The notes under the pieces are model-generated. The model searched no databases, was not told the DNA's origin, and saw only the letters and a list, made by a program, of their open reading frames with translations. Positions 50,201 through 60,556 of a stretch of 64,000 nt of DNA are shown in pieces (the first letter of the stretch is position 1; each line of letters begins with the position of its first letter). Position numbers and translations under genes: made by a program. The stretch comes from an uncultured Gammaproteobacteria bacterium (GTDB taxonomy: Bacteria > Pseudomonadota > Gammaproteobacteria > PS1 > Pseudothioglobaceae). Location: positions 1 through 64,000 of the forward strand of contig CAJVZH010000010.1 of assembly GCA_913020715.1 (NCBI GenBank), given 5' to 3'.

Positions 50201-51144
50201 TGAAAAAGTTTGCACGAATTATAGGCACTGGCAGCTACCTACCCCCAAAGGTTGTAACGAACCACGACCTTGAAAAAACACTAGACACAAACGACGAGTG
50301 GATTATCGCCAGAACCGGCATCAGTGAGCGCAGAATCGTTGAAGAACAAGGCACTTGTGATCTTGCCCTTGAGGCCAGTATTAAGGCTCTAGAAATGGCA
50401 AATATTGACGCCAGTGAATTGGATTTGATTCTCCTTGCAACCACAACGCCGGATAAAATTTTCCCTGCAACAGCAACTATGTTGCAACACCAAATTGGCG
50501 CCTCTTGCCCTGCTTTTGACTTGCAAGCAGTCTGTGCGGGCTTTGTCTTCGCAATGACAACGGCGCAACAATACATTGAAAACGGCAGTGCCAAAAAAGT
50601 ACTGGTCGTTGGCAGTGACACCCTTTCCAGAATTGTTGATTGGAGTGACCGAGGCTCAGCGATTCTATTCGGTGATGGCGCGGGCGCCGTTGTTCTGAGT
50701 GCAGACGATGAAACAGGCATTCTTCACTCAAAAATACACAGTGACGGCAGTTTTCTTACGTCGCTACAAACAACCAATAATCGCATCAATGAACTTGGAT
50801 TTATTCAAATGGCGGGAAACGAGGTTTTTAAAATCGCCGTTAACCGGTTGTCGAATTTGGCCGAAACAACACTGAATGAATGCAATATGTCTGTTGATGA
50901 CTTAACTTGGATGGTGCCCCATCAAGCCAATATTCGCATCATTACTGCGGTTGCAAAAAAGGTTAAGCTGTCAATGGATAAAGTGGTGATTACTTTAAGT
51001 AAGCACGGTAATACTTCTGCAGCATCAATCCCATTAGCGCTTGACACAGCAGTACGTGATGGTCGCATTAAAAAAGGCGACAAACTCATGCTCGAAGGCA
51101 TTGGCGGTGGCTTTAGCTGGGGCGGGTTGCTAGTCGAATACTAA
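50200..51144 (+). CDS. fabH: Beta-ketoacyl-ACP synthase III
   Basis: This 314-residue condensing enzyme has the catalytic Cys112 (QAVCAGFVFAM), His in MVPHQANIRI and Asn in KHGNTSAAS. It starts fatty-acid synthesis by joining acetyl-CoA to malonyl-ACP. It ends 3 bases before the convergent ispA. The usual next genes (fabD, fabG, acpP) do not follow. Confidence 0.97.
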   Translation: MKKFARIIGTGSYLPPKVVTNHDLEKTLDTNDEWIIARTGISERRIVEEQGTCDLALEASIKALEMANIDASELDLILLATTTPDKIFPATATMLQHQIGASCPAFDLQAVCAGFVFAMTTAQQYIENGSAKKVLVVGSDTLSRIVDWSDRGSAILFGDGAGAVVLSADDETGILHSKIHSDGSFLTSLQTTNNRINELGFIQMAGNEVFKIAVNRLSNLAETTLNECNMSVDDLTWMVPHQANIRIITAVAKKVKLSMDKVVITLSKHGNTSAASIPLALDTAVRDGRIKKGDKLMLEGIGGGFSWGGLLVEY

Positions 51145-51147
51145 AAC

Positions 51148-52002
51148 TTAGTACGTTCGCGACATCAATTTTTCAGTCAGACCCCTCAGAGAGGCTTCAT
51201 CAACACTAAGCTGCGAGATGTCCTCACAAGCTTTTTCATACAGCGACTGATAAATTTTTATGGACTCGTCCATACCAAGTATCGATGGGAATGTGGGCTT
51301 GTCTTTATCGGCATCAGAATTTTGTCTTTTCCCAAGCACAGCATCAGAAGTGGAAACGTCCAGCACGTCATCTTGTACCTGGTAAGCAAGACCGATACCC
51401 TCTGAAAAAGAAGTTAATATCGCCCTATCTTCGTGACTTAAATCAGGCTTCAGAAGTGCGCCCAACATAACCGCACACTGCAGTAAAGCGCCGGTTTTTT
51501 TACGGTGCATTGAGTACAACAGGTCAATTTCTACATTTTTTGAAACAATTGACAGATCAATGGATTGGCCTTCAGCCATTGCAAAAGCAGCATTTGAAAG
51601 CTGCCTCACCAACGTAACTCGAGTTTCGGCTTTGATAGTGTCGTTATTTGTAAGAACGTCAAAGGCTAAAGCTTGCAGTGCATCGCCGGCTAGAATTGCT
51701 TGACCTACGCCAAATTTCATGTGATTAGCCGGTTGGTTATGACGCATATCGTCATCGTCCATTGCTGGTAAATCGTCGTGAATGAGGGAATATATGTGAA
51801 TAAGTTCAACAGCGCAAGCGCATGAATCGGCTTGACTCAAATCCACTCCAAACACACTAGCAGCAGTATAAGTAAGTATCGGCCTAAATCGCTTACCACT
51901 CGCCAAAACACTGTAGCGCATGTTCTCATTTAACGCACTACTTTGACTTAGATGAGCGTCAAGACAACCATTAACGCGCGCTCGGTAATTATTTAGAGAC
52001 AT
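51148..52002 (-). CDS. ispA: Farnesyl diphosphate synthase
   Basis: This 284-residue prenyltransferase has the first aspartate-rich motif in HDDLPAMDDDDMRH and the second in YQVQDDVLDVS. The short-chain type is suggested by the length and by DDxxxxD spacing. It makes C15 farnesyl diphosphate for undecaprenyl and quinone chains. It is 2 bases after xseB, a common gammaproteobacterial pair; dxs, often third, is missing here. Confidence 0.95.
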   Translation of the reverse strand: MSLNNYRARVNGCLDAHLSQSSALNENMRYSVLASGKRFRPILTYTAASVFGVDLSQADSCACAVELIHIYSLIHDDLPAMDDDDMRHNQPANHMKFGVGQAILAGDALQALAFDVLTNNDTIKAETRVTLVRQLSNAAFAMAEGQSIDLSIVSKNVEIDLLYSMHRKKTGALLQCAVMLGALLKPDLSHEDRAILTSFSEGIGLAYQVQDDVLDVSTSDAVLGKRQNSDADKDKPTFPSILGMDESIKIYQSLYEKACEDISQLSVDEASLRGLTEKLMSRTY

Positions 52003-52004
52003 CT

Positions 52005-52226
52005 CTAATCATCAAATGGCTTTTCTGAGTTGTAACCGTCACTCTCACTCAGTACAAAAATTCGTTGCTCAGCATCGCTGAGCGCGGTGTGGCATTGGCG
52101 GTGAAGCTTAACGCCCTTTTCAAAAAATTTAAGAGAATCTTCAAGACTCAAATCACCAGATTCCATTTTATTAATGATGGACTCCAGTTCGCTTAAACCC
52201 TTATTAAAGTCAAATTTATTAGCCAT
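52005..52226 (-). CDS. xseB: Exodeoxyribonuclease VII small subunit
   Basis: This 73-residue helical protein has the XseB pattern FNKGLSELESIINKMESGDLSLEDSLKFFEKGVKL in two stretches. It pairs with XseA, not seen in this window, to degrade single-stranded DNA. It lies between the SDR gene and ispA. Confidence 0.95.
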   Translation of the reverse strand: MANKFDFNKGLSELESIINKMESGDLSLEDSLKFFEKGVKLHRQCHTALSDAEQRIFVLSESDGYNSEKPFDD

Positions 52227-52237
52227 TACTTTCTCCG

Positions 52238-53077
52238 TTAATCCGCCGCTTTGCTGAGTACTTTATCCATCCAAGTACTCGGTAGTATTCTACCTAAAAT
52301 TGCAAATAACTTGGTGGGAAAGGTTACTCGATAGCGCGCCTTGGGTGACTTTGATTCCAATGCATGCAAAACAGGCCTTAAAACCGCTTCTGGCCCCAGC
52401 GTGAACTGAGCATTATTGGGTGAATTAAGCCGTTTAATCATCTTCTTATAATCTTGACGATAATCGCTGCCTTCAAAATCAACATGCTTTTGAAAAGACA
52501 AATAAGCATTTTGTCTAAAGTCCGACTCAATCGGTCCAGGCTGAACCAATGACAATTTAATGTTGGTGTGGCGAAGCTCAAGTCTCAGCGTGTCCACCAA
52601 ACCCTCAATGGCAAATTTTGAAGCAATGTAGGGACCCCTGAATGGTAAAGCAACAAAACCCAATACCGAGCTGATGTAGATCACGCGCCCACTATTGCGT
52701 GACTTCATTGACGGCAAAATCAAGTTAGTCAACTCATGCCATCCAAAAAAGTTTGCTTGAAATTGCTCCTCCATAGCAGTACGCGAGATATCCTCCAACG
52801 CGCCAGCCTGTCCATAAGCGCCGTTATTTATTAAGGCATAAAGGTGATCAGTTTTCTGAAAAAGTGCGCTTACAGCACTATTTATAGAATCTGAAGAGGA
52901 TAAATCAAGCAATAACGATTCAAAACCTTCGGCCTCGAGCTTTTTGACGTCAGTCTCTTGTCTAGCGCTAGCAAAGACTCGATAACCCTTATCTCTAAGG
53001 CCGCGCGCAAGATGCGCACCAATACCCGTTGAGCAGCCAGTAATAAGAATGGATTTTACTTCTGCAGCTGAGTCCAT
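52238..53077 (-). CDS. Short-chain dehydrogenase/reductase of unknown substrate
   Basis: The 279-residue protein is a classical SDR: TGCSTGIGAHLARGL (nucleotide loop), NNGAYG, the ISSVLGF strand and YIASKFAIEGL (Tyr and Lys). The C-terminal tail carries basic patches (KSPKARYRVTFPTKLFAILGRILP) seen in membrane-associated SDRs acting on lipids or sterol-like molecules. No pathway can be named from the context of pcnB and xseB. Its start lies inside the pcnB end (22-base overlap). Confidence 0.85.
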   Translation of the reverse strand: MDSAAEVKSILITGCSTGIGAHLARGLRDKGYRVFASARQETDVKKLEAEGFESLLLDLSSSDSINSAVSALFQKTDHLYALINNGAYGQAGALEDISRTAMEEQFQANFFGWHELTNLILPSMKSRNSGRVIYISSVLGFVALPFRGPYIASKFAIEGLVDTLRLELRHTNIKLSLVQPGPIESDFRQNAYLSFQKHVDFEGSDYRQDYKKMIKRLNSPNNAQFTLGPEAVLRPVLHALESKSPKARYRVTFPTKLFAILGRILPSTWMDKVLSKAAD

Positions 53078-54192
53078 CGATCCGCTCTTTCTTTTAATTC
53101 TGGGCTAATACTCTCAGAACGTAAAACCAAAAAATCATAAGCCATTCGAAATCGCGGATGAGCGATCATTTCTTTTTCTTTTTTGGTTTGACAGGTTTCA
53201 AGTTTGTGCTGCATTAACCAAGTGTCTCGCACACGAGCAGAAAGCCACTTCGGCATCATCACTTGTTCAACTTGCTTCTGAACCACATCCTCTGCCGCTT
53301 GATTCATTGCCAGGAATCTTGACTTGTTCTTTTTGTTGAGTTGTTCAAAGCGTTTATTTTGTGCACTCCAGAGGAAAACTGCAAACAAAAAAGCAGGCGT
53401 TACAGACTTACCAGCTTTAATCCTTTCTGAGGTGTTAATTAGGGCTTGTTCGATAAAAGTCGTGCTTTCGGTTTGGCTGAAAAGTTGTTTGAGCAAGCCC
53501 AGATTTTCAAGTTGTTTAAAAACCTCAAGACCCTTCTCATTATGAAAAAGCTTGATGCACTCGTCAAACAATCTGGCCGGTGGAATATTACCAAGCAAGA
53601 TGGCTTGCTTTTCAATCGCCTTAAGGATATCTTCAGACAAGCTCGCGCTTAACTTAACTTGAAAACGCACAGCCCGAATCATTCGCACCGGATCTTCCTC
53701 AAAGCGCTCAATTGGGTCACCAATCATCTCTATGCGACTGCCATTAAGGTCGTCAAGACCACCAACATAGTCAATCACTTCGGATTTGTCTACATCGTAA
53801 TACAAGGCGTTAACAGTAAAGTCACGGCGAAAGGCATCTTCTTCAAGAGAGCCATAAAGGTTGTCTCTAACAACACCTTTGTTGCTCGTCTGCACCTTGC
53901 CCGCGCGAAACGTCGCCACTTCAAGAAACTTTCTTGCAGAAAACATCACATGCAACAAGCGAAAACGTCTACCAATTAATCTGGAGCGCTTAAAAAGTTT
54001 ATGGGCTTGCTCAGGCGTGGCGCTTGTCGCAATATCAAAATCTTTAGGGTGATAGCCAAGCAGCAAATCACGTATGCAGCCACCGACAAGATAGCTCTCA
54101 AAGCCAGCCTTTGTTAAAGTACTGACCACCTTGAGGGCGTCTTTGTCTAATAATTTTTTGTCAAACCGATGCGTTTGACGGATTGGCTTCAC
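53056..54192 (-). CDS. pcnB: Poly(A) polymerase I
   Basis: The 378-residue class-II nucleotidyltransferase has [13 protein letters not shown] and the metal site [20 protein letters not shown], and the [10 protein letters not shown] motif, which separates poly(A) polymerase from CCA-adding enzymes. The basic C-terminal part is shorter than that of E. coli PcnB. It adds 3' tails that promote RNA decay. The gene starts with GTG, overlapping the queF stop (GTGA). A folK gene, the usual neighbour, is not next to it. Confidence 0.9.
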   Translation of the reverse strand: MKPIRQTHRFDKKLLDKDALKVVSTLTKAGFESYLVGGCIRDLLLGYHPKDFDIATSATPEQAHKLFKRSRLIGRRFRLLHVMFSARKFLEVATFRAGKVQTSNKGVVRDNLYGSLEEDAFRRDFTVNALYYDVDKSEVIDYVGGLDDLNGSRIEMIGDPIERFEEDPVRMIRAVRFQVKLSASLSEDILKAIEKQAILLGNIPPARLFDECIKLFHNEKGLEVFKQLENLGLLKQLFSQTESTTFIEQALINTSERIKAGKSVTPAFLFAVFLWSAQNKRFEQLNKKNKSRFLAMNQAAEDVVQKQVEQVMMPKWLSARVRDTWLMQHKLETCQTKKEKEMIAHPRFRMAYDFLVLRSESISPELKERADRWTQLQK

Positions 54193-54575
54193 AGGCGAAC
54201 GGTTTCTTTGGGTGTCCAGTTAGGGCACTTGTGCTCCACCACTACGGTTGTATAAATACCACCTCGAACATTAAAAATTGCTTCTAAACGCATAAATCTT
54301 GGTTCTGTCGCCGCCACCAAGTCGCTCAAAATTTTATTGGTCACTGCCTCATGAAAACACCCTTCATCCCTAAAAGACCAAATGTAGTTTTTAAGTGCTT
54401 TAAGCTCAACACAACGCTCATCCGCGATGTATTCAAGATTCAAGACAGCAAAATCCGGTTGACCGGTCATTGGGCACAAACAGGTAAATTCTGGCATGTC
54501 GATACGAATAACGTAATCTCGCTCAGGATTAGGGTTTTCAAAAGTTTCTAAACTCTTACTGGGTAAACTAGGCAT
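54189..54575 (-). CDS. queF: NADPH-dependent 7-cyano-7-deazaguanine reductase
   Basis: This 128-residue protein is of the short (unimodular) QueF type. The active-site Cys34 and Asp41 lie in [11 protein letters not shown]; the substrate glutamate lies in [11 protein letters not shown]. It reduces preQ0 to preQ1 for the queuosine of tRNA. The ATG at 54575 is 8 bases inside the lptF end; the 13 codons before it in the frame do not resemble QueF. Enteric QueF is the long type, so this points to a different branch. Confidence 0.96.
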   Translation of the reverse strand: MPSLPSKSLETFENPNPERDYVIRIDMPEFTCLCPMTGQPDFAVLNLEYIADERCVELKALKNYIWSFRDEGCFHEAVTNKILSDLVAATEPRFMRLEAIFNVRGGIYTTVVVEHKCPNWTPKETVRL

Positions 54576-55743
54576 TACTTTTCTCTTTAGTATATAAATT
54601 AGGTATTTTAACAAGATAGGTCGACAAGTTTCCGTGCCTAAACTGATAAAGAATGATTATTAAAACAATAACTAAGAAATGGATCCACCAAAGGCCAATC
54701 CAAGCGTCTATCTCACCACGCTCGAGAGCGCCTTTGGCCATCAGCAAACCGTTGTTATACAGTAAAAAAACGCCAACACCAATCAATAATCCAACGCCCT
54801 TTCCACCGCGTGGAGATGCCTTTCCCAACAACACGCCAAGCACCGACAAAATGAGCAAGCTAAGCGGCTGCGAGAAACGCCATTGCAATTCAGCAACAGC
54901 TATATTGCCCGACTCTGTCAAAAGATCAAATGTTGATCGCCCTTCAATTTTTGTGTAGACAATTTCCGACTCCTGCACCTCGCCTGAAATAATTTGTAAA
55001 TCGTATTGATCAAATTCAAGAATGCTTTTATTTTCGCTGCTTGGGATACCTTGATAACGCACGCCATCTTTAAGGCGCAAATAAACACTGCGAGTATCGG
55101 GATCTGTGTATTTTGTCGCTTCAGAGGCCAAGACAATCAAAGGTCTGCCTTTGGCGGAGGCGTAAATAAAGATTTCCTCCATATTTTGCTCTTGCACATC
55201 ATCGGGTGTCGAAGACTCAGAGGCATAAAAAACAATCTCGCCATCCTTAAACTCCTGAAACTCACCCTCCTTGATAAAGGAAAACTCAGAAGCATTTTTA
55301 CTTTCTTCAACAATCAGATTTTTCTGCTCTTTGGCCCATGGCACGGCAGAAGTTGTTAAAAAGAAAACAAACAGAGTGGCCAAAACAACAACCGGCTGGA
55401 TAAAGAACATAAAGTGTTTGTCACCCAAACCCAACGAATTAAGCACGATAGCTTCCGAACTCTTGTAAAGCTGAGAGACAGTGAGAATAATAGCCAGGAA
55501 CAAGGACAGTGAAAAGATTAGCGGCACATCTCTAATCATATTAAAACCAATAAGCGGCAATAACTCCTGAATGGGCACGCCTTGACGGACACTTTCCTTC
55601 ACCATTAAGACAAACTGATTACCAAAGACAACCAGGCCAATGATAAAGATCATGGCAACGAACAACACACTCACATTGCGCATGAGATACCTGGCAATGC
55701 GACTATTTTGGTATTGAAAAATTCTTAGAAGATTCGTTTTCAT
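54568..55743 (-). CDS. lptF: LPS export ABC transporter permease LptF
   Basis: This 391-residue YjgP/YjgQ-family protein has six membrane segments, three at each end, with a periplasmic jellyroll domain of about 200 residues between. The stretch [16 protein letters not shown] is of the LptF kind (E. coli: SE(I)TVMHACGLS). With LptG and LptB it lifts LPS from the inner membrane. An lptG gene usually follows at once, but here queF follows. It is 34 bases after rho. Confidence 0.87.
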   Translation of the reverse strand: MKTNLLRIFQYQNSRIARYLMRNVSVLFVAMIFIIGLVVFGNQFVLMVKESVRQGVPIQELLPLIGFNMIRDVPLIFSLSLFLAIILTVSQLYKSSEAIVLNSLGLGDKHFMFFIQPVVVLATLFVFFLTTSAVPWAKEQKNLIVEESKNASEFSFIKEGEFQEFKDGEIVFYASESSTPDDVQEQNMEEIFIYASAKGRPLIVLASEATKYTDPDTRSVYLRLKDGVRYQGIPSSENKSILEFDQYDLQIISGEVQESEIVYTKIEGRSTFDLLTESGNIAVAELQWRFSQPLSLLILSVLGVLLGKASPRGGKGVGLLIGVGVFLLYNNGLLMAKGALERGEIDAWIGLWWIHFLVIVLIIILYQFRHGNLSTYLVKIPNLYTKEKSNA

Positions 55744-55777
55744 AATTGAGTCGAATCAGTCTACCAGATAATAACGG

Positions 55778-57040
55778 CTATTTCTTTTGCTTCATTGAGT
55801 CAAAGAACTCGTCATTAGTCTTAGAGAATCTTAATCTTTCAATCAAGAATTCTGCAGCATCAACGGTGTCCATTGGGTGCAGAATTTTACGCAAAATCCA
55901 CATTTTCTGAAGCTCTTGCTCATCGGTAATCAACTCTTCTCGGCGTGTACCTGAAGCGTTAATATTAATCGCCGGGAAGATGCGTTTTTCAGAAAGACGG
56001 CGCTCAAGGTGCAATTCCATATTGCCTGTACCTTTGAATTCCTGGTAAATAACCTCATCCATTTTTGAACCGGTGTCAACTAACGCAGTAGCGATAATGG
56101 TAATACTGCCGCCGTTCTCAATGTTTCTAGCTGCGCCAAAAAAGCGTTTTGGTCTTTGCAATGCATTGGCATCAACACCACCGGTCAACACTTTACCCGA
56201 AGAGGGGGCAACTGTATTGTAGGCTCTTGCTAATCGGGTGATTGAGTCAAGCAGGATGATGACATCTTTGCCTTGTTCGGCGCGTCTTTTGGCTTTTTCG
56301 ATAACCATTTCCGCAACCTGAACGTGGCGCTTTGCAGGCTCGTCAAAAGTAGAAGAAATCACCTCACCTCTAACCGAACGCTCCATCTCAGTCACCTCTT
56401 CCGGGCGCTCATCAATGAGCAATACAATCAATTCACAGTCTGGATGGTTGATGGCAATCGATGACGCAATATTTTGCATAATCATCGTTTTACCGGCTTT
56501 AGGTGGCGCTACCAACAAACCTCTTTGGCCCTTGCCAAATGGCGCAACTAAGTCAATAACTCTAGCGGTAATATCTTCTGTGCCGCCATTGCCAATTTCT
56601 AGTTTTAATCTTTCATTTGGATGCAGTGGGGTCAGTGACGAAAAAGGAATTCTATTTCTGACGTTCTCCGGCTTATCGCCATTAACTTCTAGAACTTTGA
56701 CCAAAGCAAAATATTTTTCACCTTTTTTGGGGGCGCGAATTTTACCAGTAACTACATCACCTGTTGACAGGCTAAACCGTCTAACTTGATTCGGCGAGAC
56801 ATAAATATCATCGGGACCAGAAACATACGAATCGTTCGCAGATCTCAGAAAACCGTAACCTTCTTGCAAAATATCCAGTACACCATCACCTAAAACCTCT
56901 TCATCGTTGTCCGCCTTGTTTTTCAAGATCGCAAAAATAAGCGCTTGTTTTTTTGCTCTTGAGATATTCTCAATGCCCATAGATTGTGCCATTTCCATAA
57001 GTTCGGCTGGCGTTTGGATTTTAAGATCGGATAATTTCAT
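55778..57040 (-). CDS. rho: Transcription termination factor Rho
   Basis: This 420-residue hexameric helicase has the N-terminal RNA-binding domain ([27 protein letters not shown]), Walker A in APPKAGKTM, Walker B in [16 protein letters not shown], and the Q/R loops ([20 protein letters not shown]). Length matches E. coli (419). It has a 172-base leader after trxA. Confidence 0.98.
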   Translation of the reverse strand: MKLSDLKIQTPAELMEMAQSMGIENISRAKKQALIFAILKNKADNDEEVLGDGVLDILQEGYGFLRSANDSYVSGPDDIYVSPNQVRRFSLSTGDVVTGKIRAPKKGEKYFALVKVLEVNGDKPENVRNRIPFSSLTPLHPNERLKLEIGNGGTEDITARVIDLVAPFGKGQRGLLVAPPKAGKTMIMQNIASSIAINHPDCELIVLLIDERPEEVTEMERSVRGEVISSTFDEPAKRHVQVAEMVIEKAKRRAEQGKDVIILLDSITRLARAYNTVAPSSGKVLTGGVDANALQRPKRFFGAARNIENGGSITIIATALVDTGSKMDEVIYQEFKGTGNMELHLERRLSEKRIFPAININASGTRREELITDEQELQKMWILRKILHPMDTVDAAEFLIERLRFSKTNDEFFDSMKQKK

Positions 57041-57117
57041 AATTGATTTTTAGTGATATTTATATTGACGGGATGTCAGGTGGTGGTTTAATACAGGTTG
57101 TATTGGAGAGTTGTATC

Positions 57118-57147
57118 ATTGCCAGCGCTAGTTGCGCTGACAGCAAT
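57118..57147 (-). promoter_or_regulatory. Hairpin in the rho leader
   Basis: ATTGC-CAGCGC and GCGCTG-ACA-GCAAT form an 11-base-pair stem with a 3-base bulge and a 5-base loop, about 80 bases upstream of the rho ATG. rho is autogenously controlled in its leader in E. coli, so this may belong to such a control. There is no T-run on the rho side, so it is not a simple terminator of trxA. Confidence 0.4.
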
Positions 57148-57212
57148 TGATATTTTAAGTTTTTGTCTTAGTAAAGTAAATTAGTTTAAGTGAAACCTTT
57201 TTTTAAAAGCTT

Positions 57213-57539
57213 CTAAATATTTGAATCTATAAATGCACTCAATTCAGCTTTCGATAATGCACCAACCTTGGTAGCCTCAACTGCACCATCTTTAAATAAA
57301 AGCATAGTAGGAATACCTCTAATGCCATATTTAGGTGGCGTCTGGACGTTTTCATCAACGTTGACTTTAGCGATAGTCACACGACCATCATATTCATTTG
57401 CGATGTCATCTAGAATAGGTGAAAGAGCTTTACAAGGGCCACACCATTCTGCCCAAAAATCTACTAAAACTGGTTGTGATGCATTAATAACGTCAGCATC
57501 AAAAGAAGCGTCCGTGACCGCTTTAATTTTATCGTTCAT
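57213..57539 (-). CDS. trxA: Thioredoxin 1
   Basis: The 108-residue protein has the active site WCGPC (Cys33, Cys36), preceded by VDFWAEW, and the cis-proline loop [11 protein letters not shown]. Length equals E. coli TrxA. It reduces protein disulfides in the cytoplasm. The ATG at 57539 ([10 protein letters not shown]) is chosen; 27 upstream codons are not part of the family. The trxA-rho order is usual in gammaproteobacteria. Confidence 0.97.
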   Translation of the reverse strand: MNDKIKAVTDASFDADVINASQPVLVDFWAEWCGPCKALSPILDDIANEYDGRVTIAKVNVDENVQTPPKYGIRGIPTMLLFKDGAVEATKVGALSKAELSAFIDSNI

Positions 57540-57668
57540 GATATTTGAAAAAGTGAAATAGAAAGTTAGAATCAAGAGAATTCTTACGCCTATTATATCA
57601 CCAAACTTACTAAATACCACTTATTTCAAAGGTTCGTCCAAAACAGCAAAAAACCGCGCAACTAAGGC

Positions 57669-58610
57669 CTAGGTAATAAATGCCAAGATGAGCGGAATAG
57701 TAATAAAAGACAGTGCCGTTTGCAAAGTGATAATGCTCGTCATTAATTCGGTCTCGCCACCCAATTGCTTAGCCAAAGTATAAGAACTAACGGCTGTTGG
57801 CACACAACCAAATATCACCAAGACAATTTTTTCTGTTGTGTTGAATTCAAAATAACCACTGGCAAAATAAACAATCAGCGGAAAAATAGCCAGCTTCAAA
57901 ATACACGCAATAATGAGCGGACTAATCTGAATTGAGAGATTCCTAATCTTAATGTTTGCGCCGAGACCCAAAAGCAGTACGGGTATTGCACCCAATCCTA
58001 ACAGCCGGGTTGTTTCATGAACAATAGGCACATCCTTCGCGTTTGCTATTGAGAACACAAAGCCCACAATAATCGCCAAAATAAGTGGGTTTTTTCCCAG
58101 CTCGCCAACAACGCTAGCCAACCTAGGCTTTGCAGTATTGGACTTGGCATCTTGCAGGACAATCACCATAAAAGTAACTATTACAATATTAACAACCGGA
58201 ATAAGGATAGCCATCAGACTGGTGCCTATTGCCAAGCCTTGAGTCCCAAATAGACTGCCCGAAATTGCTAGGGCAATAAAGGCATTGTGCCTGGCGGCTC
58301 CTTGCATGACCGAGCTAGATATTGCGCCCGAATAACCGCAAACTTTCCCCAACAAAATCGACAGTAAGATGACAGCAAAAAAACCACCAAGAATCACAAA
58401 TGCATAACTACCGAAAAGTGCCGGAGAAAAATGAATTTGCGAAATCTCATTGAACAACAATGCCGGCATTAGAATCCAATAAACAAGTTTGTCGTTAAGA
58501 CTCCAAAAAGCTTCATCCAGTATTTGATTGCGCCTCAACAGATTACCAATAATCATAAGCATGAAAATTGGCGCAATGGCAAAAACGACGTCAGTGAACT
58601 GTAAGCTCAT
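57669..58610 (-). CDS. AEC-family transporter (auxin efflux carrier type)
   Basis: This 313-residue inner-membrane protein has ten predicted hydrophobic segments in two halves of five, the AEC pattern. The stretches QGAARHNAFIALAISGSLFG and IFGCVPTAVSSYTLAKQLGGE match bacterial members such as malonate transporter MdcF. The substrate is likely a small carboxylate but cannot be named. It begins 25 bases after gltX. Confidence 0.87.
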   Translation of the reverse strand: MSLQFTDVVFAIAPIFMLMIIGNLLRRNQILDEAFWSLNDKLVYWILMPALLFNEISQIHFSPALFGSYAFVILGGFFAVILLSILLGKVCGYSGAISSSVMQGAARHNAFIALAISGSLFGTQGLAIGTSLMAILIPVVNIVIVTFMVIVLQDAKSNTAKPRLASVVGELGKNPLILAIIVGFVFSIANAKDVPIVHETTRLLGLGAIPVLLLGLGANIKIRNLSIQISPLIIACILKLAIFPLIVYFASGYFEFNTTEKIVLVIFGCVPTAVSSYTLAKQLGGETELMTSIITLQTALSFITIPLILAFIT

Positions 58611-58635
58611 AACAACCTCTTATTTGGATTGACGC

Positions 58636-60018
58636 TCAAAGGGCCTTAATATAATCAATGGCCATTTGCAATCTGGCTAGCGTTCTATCTTTGCCGACAA
58701 GTACAGCGCAAACATCAATACTGCCCGCCTTGCCATCGCCACTGAGTGCGAGCCTAAAAGGCTGCCCTACCTTTCCGAACCCGACATCTTGCTGCTCACA
58801 AACTCCTTGAATTTCATCGTGTACAGCCTCAGCACTCCAAACTTCAAGTGCAGAGAGTTTTGAGTAGAGCGCCTCAACAATAGGTTGCGACTTACCGCTG
58901 AATTGCTTACTGGCTTGTTTTTCATCAAAAGCTGTGAAGTCCTGATAGAACATAGCGCAGCTATCGGCCATTTCCACAAGGGTTTTCGATCTGTCTTGCA
59001 GTGCCTCAATCACGTCTTCTATTTTGGGACCACCCTTAACGTCGATTGAACGTTGCTGCAAATGCCACTGCAGGTGCCCAATCAACTCTGAAACTTCTGT
59101 GGTTTTAATATAGGATTGATTCAGCCAAATCAACTTTTCCTGATTAAAGCTCGCCGGGGCTTTGTTGATATTAGCAAGATCAAATAAATTAATCATTTCT
59201 TCTAATGAAAAAATCTCTTGGTCACCGTGCGACCAACCCAAACGGACAATGTAGTTAAGCAGTGCTTTTGGCAAAAACCCTTCGTCTCGATAAGCCATCA
59301 CGTTAACCGCACCGTGACGCTTTGATAAACGCGCACCGTCTCCGCCCAAAATCATCGGCACATGAGCAAAAGTCGGCAAATCCCAATCAAGGGCGGCGTA
59401 TAAATTAATTTGTTTTGGCGTGTTGTTAATATGATCGTCGCCGCGAACAACGCAGTCAATCGCCATATCATGATCATCAACAACAACCGTTAAATTGTAA
59501 GTAGGAGAGCCGTCGGAACGGGCAATAATCAAATCATCAAGCTCTGAATTGGCGATTTCAATGTCACCTTTAACATGATCCCTAAAAGCTACTTTTCCCT
59601 CGTCCGGATTAAGAAATCGAATAACGCCACTAGATAAATTCTTGTCTCGACAGCGGCCATCGTATTTTGCCTTTTCACCAGCGGCCATTTTGTCCTCTCT
59701 CAACTTCTCCAGTCGTTCTTTAGAGCATTCGCAATAATATGCCCCGCCCTTCCTCAACAATTCATTAATGACTTCTTCATAGCGATCAAAGCGATCGGTT
59801 TGATAAATTGGACCCTCGTCATAATCAAGCCCAAGCCACTCCATGCCTTGCAATATTGCGTCAACGGATGCCTGAGTGGATCGCTCTCTATCGGTATCTT
59901 CAATTCTCAGCGTAAATTGTCCGTTATTTTTTCTGGCCCAAAGCCATGCGAATAGTGCCGTTCTTGCGCCACCAATATGAAGGTAGCCTGTGGGAGATGG
60001 TGCGAATCTGGATTTCAT
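58636..60018 (-). CDS. gltX: Glutamate--tRNA ligase
   Basis: This 460-residue class-I synthetase has the HIGH site APSPTGYLHIGGARTALFAW, zinc-site cysteines in YYCECSKERL and later GRCRD, and the KMSKS-like site ARLSKRHG. The C-terminal anticodon-binding domain is present. It charges tRNA-Glu, which also feeds haem synthesis. Confidence 0.97.
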   Translation of the reverse strand: MKSRFAPSPTGYLHIGGARTALFAWLWARKNNGQFTLRIEDTDRERSTQASVDAILQGMEWLGLDYDEGPIYQTDRFDRYEEVINELLRKGGAYYCECSKERLEKLREDKMAAGEKAKYDGRCRDKNLSSGVIRFLNPDEGKVAFRDHVKGDIEIANSELDDLIIARSDGSPTYNLTVVVDDHDMAIDCVVRGDDHINNTPKQINLYAALDWDLPTFAHVPMILGGDGARLSKRHGAVNVMAYRDEGFLPKALLNYIVRLGWSHGDQEIFSLEEMINLFDLANINKAPASFNQEKLIWLNQSYIKTTEVSELIGHLQWHLQQRSIDVKGGPKIEDVIEALQDRSKTLVEMADSCAMFYQDFTAFDEKQASKQFSGKSQPIVEALYSKLSALEVWSAEAVHDEIQGVCEQQDVGFGKVGQPFRLALSGDGKAGSIDVCAVLVGKDRTLARLQMAIDYIKAL

Positions 60019-60150
60019 AAAGATATTTAATTTGAATAAAAATTAAGAAGATTTTTGAATTAATATCAAGCCATTAGCTGTCTTGAATATTGGCATTTCG
60101 CAAGAGCAATCATGCCATCGATTAAATCCAATGAAGTGTTAATTTTACAC

Positions 60151-60159
60151 TGATATAAT
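60151..60159 (+). promoter_or_regulatory. Candidate extended -10 promoter of the rodA-mltB-dacA operon
   Basis: TGATATAAT (60151-60159) is a perfect extended -10 element about 35 bases before the first ATG. The -35 region is not conserved, as is usual with this type. It lies in the 175-base gap between the divergent gltX and the Mth938-like gene. Confidence 0.55.
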
Positions 60160-60193
60160 TAACCTCCAATAGCCAAATATCTGCAGCATTTCA

Positions 60194-60556
60194 ATGGAAT
60201 TCACCCAGCAAGACGCCAATCACAACTCCATTGTTTCTCACAATCTCTCGGCCATAATCTTGGCTCATACGGAATTAAAAAAACCTTGTTTTATTTCACC
60301 TAGAAATACCGAGGAGCTCTCAATACAATCATTAGATGAAGTCGGTAAAGAGCTACTCTTCCGACTCACTTGCCAGGAATCACTCGATTTGTTGATTATT
60401 GGCACAGGTGAGCGCGTGATTTTCCTCTCTGCCAAGCAACAAGTTGCACTTGGCGAACTCGGACTGGGTGTTGAGTGCATGAACAACACTTCCGCCTGTA
60501 GCAGCTTTAATTTACTACTCTCAGACGCACGACCGGTTGGTTTGTTGATCCTATGA
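60194..60556 (+). CDS. Mth938-like domain protein (DUF498 family)
   Basis: The 120-residue protein matches the Mth938/DUF498 pattern: LLIIGTGERVIFLSAKQQVAL, GVECMNNTSACSSFNLLLSDARPVGLLIL in two parts. Bacterial members have no known function; the mitochondrial relative NDUFAF3 helps assemble complex I. It is the first gene of a cell-wall operon and overlaps rodA (ATGA), so its product level is tied to RodA. This coupling does not prove a cell-wall role. Confidence 0.85.
   Translation: MEFTQQDANHNSIVSHNLSAIILAHTELKKPCFISPRNTEELSIQSLDEVGKELLFRLTCQESLDLLIIGTGERVIFLSAKQQVALGELGLGVECMNNTSACSSFNLLLSDARPVGLLIL

Noticed and set aside
55778-57040. Possible Rho variant with inserted domain
   Set aside because: Length and motifs match the ordinary 419-residue E. 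coli protein.
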